From: Acidobacteriota bacterium
GTDB lineage: Bacteria; Acidobacteriota; Blastocatellia; Pyrinomonadales; Pyrinomonadaceae
Direction of reading: 5' to 3'
Assembly (NCBI GenBank): GCA_019239425.1
Contig: JAFAZX010000064.1
Coordinates: 186,001-250,000 of the forward strand
DNA: 64,000 nt
The notes under the pieces are model-generated. The model did not search any database and had not been told where the DNA came from. It saw nothing but the letters and a program-made list of their open reading frames with translations. Within the stretch, counting starts at the first letter, position 1; every line of letters starts with the position of its first letter. Of this stretch, positions 60,619-64,000 are shown piece after piece. A program made the position numbers and the translations under genes.

Positions 60619-61656
60619 ATGAGCAGCATCAAGGACGTGGCGCGCGAGGCGGGCGTTTCGACCGCGACCGTCTCGCACGTCATCAACAACACGAGGTTCG
60701 TCTCCGAGGAGGTGCGCGCGCGCGTGCTCGACGCCGTCGGGCGCTGCGGCTACTACCCGAACGCGCACGCCCGCTCGCTCGCCTCGGGCCGCAGCCACAC
60801 GCTCGGCCTCGTCGTCTCCGACATCTCGAACCCCTTCTTCCCCGAGTTGATTAAATCCATCGAGGCCGCGGCCTTCGAGCGCGGCTACGACCTCATCCTC
60901 TCGAATACGAACTACGACCCCGACCGCACGTCGCACTACGTCCGCCGCTTCATCGAGCGCAAGGTCGCGGGCGTCGTCGTCATGACCTCCGAACTGGACA
61001 AGACGCTCGTCGGCGAGCTGGCGCGACGCGACGTGTCGGTCGTCTTCCTCGACCTCGGCAAGCCCGGCGTCCACATGTCGAACGTCAGCGTCAACTACGA
61101 GACCGGCATCGAGGAGGCCATCGGCCACCTCGTCGCGCTCGGCCACAAAGAGATCGCGTTCGTCAGCGGCCCCGAGCGTCTGCGCTCGGCCGTGCGCCGC
61201 CTGGAAGCCTTCCGCAACTCGATGCGCCGGCACCTGCCGCGCGCGCGCGTGCGCTTCTACCGCGGCGACTTCAAGCTCGACGGCGGGCGCCGGGCCGCGG
61301 CCGAGATGCTGGCCGCTGACGCGCGGCCGACGGCCGTGCTCGCGGCCAACGACCTGATGGCGCTCGGCGTGATGGCCGAGCTGCGCGCCGCGGGTTTGCA
61401 GATACCGCGCGACGTTTCGGTCATCGGGTTCGACGACATCGCGTTCGCCGCTTCGGCCGAGCCACCTCTGACGACCGTCTGCCTGCCGCGGGCCGAACTC
61501 GGCCGCCGCGCGGTCGATGCGCTCATGTCCAACATCGAGCACCCCGAGCGGCGCGGCGTCCAGGTCAACATCCCCACCTATCTCATTACGCGCGCCTCGA
61601 CCGCGCCGGCCGCGGTGCCTGAGAAGCCGACGCGAAGACGAGTGCAGAAGGTTTAG
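60619..61656 (+). CDS. LacI-family transcriptional regulator
   Basis: A 345-residue protein. The HTH and hinge cover 1-58 (SIKDVAREAGVSTATVSHVI; YYPNAHARSLASGRSHTLG), with the hinge helix that inserts into the operator centre. The sugar-binding core covers about 60-330 (LGLVVSDISNPFFPELIKSIE; AVLAANDLMALGVMAEL; VSVIGFDDIAFAASAEPPLTTV). It probably represses the neighbouring glycan genes until a sugar is present. The GH43 gene starts 15 bp after its stop, and a LacI-like operator overlaps the TonB-receptor promoter. Confidence 0.93.
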   Translation: MSSIKDVAREAGVSTATVSHVINNTRFVSEEVRARVLDAVGRCGYYPNAHARSLASGRSHTLGLVVSDISNPFFPELIKSIEAAAFERGYDLILSNTNYDPDRTSHYVRRFIERKVAGVVVMTSELDKTLVGELARRDVSVVFLDLGKPGVHMSNVSVNYETGIEEAIGHLVALGHKEIAFVSGPERLRSAVRRLEAFRNSMRRHLPRARVRFYRGDFKLDGGRRAAAEMLAADARPTAVLAANDLMALGVMAELRAAGLQIPRDVSVIGFDDIAFAASAEPPLTTVCLPRAELGRRAVDALMSNIEHPERRGVQVNIPTYLITRASTAPAAVPEKPTRRRVQKV

Positions 61657-61671
61657 CAACTGATTTTCGTT

Positions 61672-63348
61672 ATGAGTTGCATGTGTCGTGAAGGGGTTTT
61701 CACCACAGAGACACAGAGACACAGCTTGAAGAAATTATTCAACAAGCTGTGTCTCTGTGTCTCTGTGGTAAATCTATTCTTCGCCCTCTGCCTCACGGTG
61801 CCGGGGCAGACGGCCGAGTATCACAACCCCGTCATCGCGGGCGACTACCCAGACCCTTCTGTCGCGCGCGTGGGCGGGGAGTTCTGGGCGGTGACGACGA
61901 CGGGCGGTTGGGCGCCGCACTTCTCTCTGCTGCGCTCGCGCGACCTGGTGAACTGGGAGAGCGTCGGGTTCGTCTTCGCGTCGAAGCCGGCGTGGGCGAA
62001 GGGCGACTTCTGGGCACCGGAGATAGTGTCCGCGTTCGGGCGCACGTTCGTCTTCTACACGGCGCGGCGCGACGAGGGGCCGAAGCGGCGCGGGACGCTC
62101 TGCGTCGCCGCCGCCTCGGCCAAGCAGCCGCAGGGGCCTTACACGGATCACGGGCCGCTCGTCTGCGAGATAAAGGAGCTGAAGAACGTCGGCTCCATCG
62201 ACCCTTTCTTTCTGTACGACGAGAGGGACTTGCCCTACCTCGTCTGGAAGGCCGACGGCAACGACGCGCGGCCCGAACTCCCGACCTCCATCTTCGCGCA
62301 GCAACTCTCGACGGACGGCACGCGCCTCGTCGGCAGGCGCAGGGAGATTCTGCGCAACAACGCGCCGTGGGAGGGGCACGTGGTCGAGGGCGCCTACATC
62401 CTGCGCCGCGGCGGCTGGTTCTATCACTTCTATTCGGGGAACGCTTGTTGCGGCCGCGCGTGCGACTACGCGCTCGGCGTGGCGCGCGCGAAGAGTCTTC
62501 TGGGGCCGTGGGAGAAGTATTCGAAGAACCCGATCATCGCCGCCAACCGTGACTGGCAGTGCCCCGGCCACGGCAGCATCACGGAGACGCCAGACGGCCG
62601 AACGTTCCTGCTCTACCACTCATACCGCAAGCGGCGCGACACGTTCAGCGTCGGGCGCGAGGCGGTGCTCGACGAGGTGACGTGGGGCGAGGACGGCTGG
62701 CCGCGCGTCAACCGTGGGCAAGGCCCGAGCAGCGTCGCGCCCGCGCCGCTCGGCCGCGGCAACCCGCCCGCGCCCGCAGAGTTCTTCGACGGCTTCAACA
62801 CATCGACTCTCAACCCCGAATGGCAGTGGCCGATGAACAACGCGCCGACGCTGCGCATCGAGGCGGGACTCGGCGGATACCTGACGCTCACCCCTTCCTC
62901 CGCTTCACTCGCGGAAGAGTACGCGGGCGCGGTTCTCGCGCGGCGGGCGACTTCGGGCGACTACACGGCGACGGCTTTGGTCGATTTGAAAGGCGCGGCG
63001 GCCGGCGCGCGCGCGGGGCTTGCCGCATACGGGTGGCGCGAGAGCGCGCTGGGTGTTTCGGCGGGCGCGGGTAAGGTCTACGTGTGGCGGCGCGAGGGAA
63101 AGGAACTGCGCCGCGTCGCCGAAGCCGACGCGTCCGCAAAGGATTCCGTCTACCTGCGCATGAAGGCCGAAGGCGGCGAGCGCTACCGCTTCTCTTTCAG
63201 CGCCAACGGCCGCGAGTGGACGGACGTCGGCGGCGAAGTTGACGGGGCCTACGTCGAAGGCGTCCGCGTCGCCCTTACCGCGGCCGGCGGCCCCGCGCGC
63301 TTCGACTGGGTGAGGGTGACGCCAACTGCCTTCAAGGATGTGCGATGA
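61672..63348 (+). CDS. Secreted GH43 glycosidase with ConA-like C-terminal domain
   Basis: A 558-residue protein from ATG 61672; an in-frame TTG at 61726 would give a more compact signal peptide (KKLFNKLCLCVSVVNLFFAL). Residues about 43-360 are a GH43 five-bladed propeller: catalytic base Asp in AGDYPDPSVA, modulator Asp in GSIDPFFLYD and proton-donor Glu in GHVVEGAYI. All three are present. Residues about 370-558 form a ConA-like domain (EFFDGFNTSTLNPEWQW). GH43 enzymes remove arabinose or xylose from plant polysaccharides. The signal-peptide core is encoded by one arm of a palindromic repeat (61744-61769). Its last 17 bp overlap the convergent ABC gene. Confidence 0.9.
   Translation: MSCMCREGVFTTETQRHSLKKLFNKLCLCVSVVNLFFALCLTVPGQTAEYHNPVIAGDYPDPSVARVGGEFWAVTTTGGWAPHFSLLRSRDLVNWESVGFVFASKPAWAKGDFWAPEIVSAFGRTFVFYTARRDEGPKRRGTLCVAAASAKQPQGPYTDHGPLVCEIKELKNVGSIDPFFLYDERDLPYLVWKADGNDARPELPTSIFAQQLSTDGTRLVGRRREILRNNAPWEGHVVEGAYILRRGGWFYHFYSGNACCGRACDYALGVARAKSLLGPWEKYSKNPIIAANRDWQCPGHGSITETPDGRTFLLYHSYRKRRDTFSVGREAVLDEVTWGEDGWPRVNRGQGPSSVAPAPLGRGNPPAPAEFFDGFNTSTLNPEWQWPMNNAPTLRIEAGLGGYLTLTPSSASLAEEYAGAVLARRATSGDYTATALVDLKGAAAGARAGLAAYGWRESALGVSAGAGKVYVWRREGKELRRVAEADASAKDSVYLRMKAEGGERYRFSFSANGREWTDVGGEVDGAYVEGVRVALTAAGGPARFDWVRVTPTAFKDVR
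61702..61769. repeat. Perfect 26-bp inverted repeat of CACAGAGA units (family F)
   Basis: Arms 61702-61727 and 61744-61769 are exact complements built of ACACAGAG-type units, around a 16-bp AT-rich loop. Unlike the other repeats here it lies inside a reading frame: the GH43 frame passes through both arms without a stop. Confidence 0.9.
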
Positions 63349-64000
63349 CGAGGAGGGCGGGGGCGCGTTTGAGGACGCAGGCGAGCGCGAGGCGCAGGTT
63401 CTCAGGGTCGAGCGCGGCGAAGCTCTCGTCGAGGACGAGGAGGTCTGCGCGCTGCAGGAGCGCGCGGGCGATGAAGAGGCGGCTGCGTTCGCCGTGCGAG
63501 AGCTGCCAGCCGCTCTCGCCGACCATCTGCTCGAAGCCGCCGGGCATGCGCGCGAGCAGCTCGCCCAGGCCCAGCTCGCGGCAGACCTCCTCGGCCTCTT
63601 TCAAGTCTTCGACGCGCGGCGGCCAGCGCCGACCCATGAGCAGGTTGAAGGCGAAGGTCTCGGTCAGCACGTGGTTTTCGTGAAACTGCGGCGCGGAGAC
63701 GACGCGCCGAAGCCAGCCGTCAAGCCCGAGCGTCTGTCGGTCTAAGCCGCCGAGCAGCAGAAGCCCCGAGTCGGGCCGGCGCATCCCCGTCAGCAGAGAC
63801 GCGAGCGTCGACTTGCCGCCGCCCGAACGGCCCTCGAGCAGCAGGCGTTCGCCCGCGTGGATGCGCAGGCTGCACCCGCGCAGCACAGGCTCTTCACGGC
63901 CTTGATAACGGAAGACAAGTTCGTGCGCCTCGACCACGGCCCGCGCTTCGTCACGTTCCTTCTTTTGTGATGAGACGGAGAAGGAAGGGACGCCCGCCTC
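63332..64000 (-). CDS. ABC transporter ATPase domain (5' end beyond window)
   Basis: The frame is open from the right edge to a stop at 63332; a GTG at 63937 could start a 201-residue protein, but the open upstream sequence (SQKKERDEARAVVEAHELVF) suggests the ATPase is the C-terminal part of a larger exporter. Walker A is GRSGGGKST, the signature is LSHGERSR (LSGGQ variant) and Walker B is DLLVLDESFAALDP. The Q-loop (VVSAPQFHENHVLTETFAFNLL) is typical of exporters with fused membrane domains. The last residues AHP suggest the H-loop ends the protein, so the usual C-terminal tail is very short. Confidence 0.8.
   Translation of the reverse strand, partial: EAGVPSFSVSSQKKERDEARAVVEAHELVFRYQGREEPVLRGCSLRIHAGERLLLEGRSGGGKSTLASLLTGMRRPDSGLLLLGGLDRQTLGLDGWLRRVVSAPQFHENHVLTETFAFNLLMGRRWPPRVEDLKEAEEVCRELGLGELLARMPGGFEQMVGESGWQLSHGERSRLFIARALLQRADLLVLDESFAALDPENLRLALACVLKRAPALLVIAHP

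Overview
The window is about 66% GC and almost fully coding, with long, strongly GC3-biased genes. The gene content points to an acidobacterium. It has an orphan MacB/FtsX permease of the acidobacterial duplicated type, an Oar-like TonB-dependent receptor with an N-terminal carboxypeptidase-regulatory domain, many PQQ-free secreted repeat proteins, and a dense set of fold-back intergenic repeats. Class Blastocatellia is my best guess, but this is inference: there is no rRNA or other phylogenetic marker here.

Layout. (1) 1-3864, minus: three-gene operon of a secreted WD40 protein, a second propeller-like protein and a HEAT-repeat protein cut by the window edge; then a HupE/UreJ-type membrane protein. 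(2) 5152-13736: an IclR-type HTH fused to a sugar-binding domain, divergent from a 2405-residue secreted mosaic with an N-terminal rhamnogalacturonan-lyase (PL11) module. Two IclR-like palindromes lie between them. (3) 13835-22917: small membrane protein, ADOP permease, two tandem ATP-grasp ligases and a sigma-54 activator with four GAF domains. (4) 23294-32531: an eight-gene operon of STAS protein, TolC, HlyD adaptor, double ABC ATPase, two ABC-2 permeases (YbhGFSR-like), SDR and GIY-YIG protein, headed by a well-spaced -24/-12 promoter with upstream palindromes. (5) 32535-40832, minus: RND pump operon (AcrA-, AcrB-, TolC-like), a minimal adaptor lipoprotein and a small membrane protein split by an in-frame TGA. 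(6) 41035-46794: an orphan protein, then TolC-EmrA-EmrB. (7) 46900-53033: cytidylate-kinase-like protein, UBP zinc finger, CDF transporter, NTF2-like protein, a broken TPR gene, serine hydrolase and Bcr/CflA exporter. (8) 53134-63348: AraC regulator; TonB receptor with a sigma-70 promoter and LacI-type operator; TPR protein; ConA-like protein; LacI regulator; GH43 enzyme. (9) The right edge holds part of an ABC ATPase.

Two themes emerge. The first is plant-pectin use: the PL11 mosaic and GH43 enzyme, each with its own sugar-sensing regulator and visible operators. The second is export: three envelope-spanning pumps of three different families within 23 kb, one of them apparently under sigma-54 control by the neighbouring GAF-domain activator. 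Six families of palindromic repeats decorate the gaps, and one of them seems to encode the signal peptide of the GH43 enzyme.
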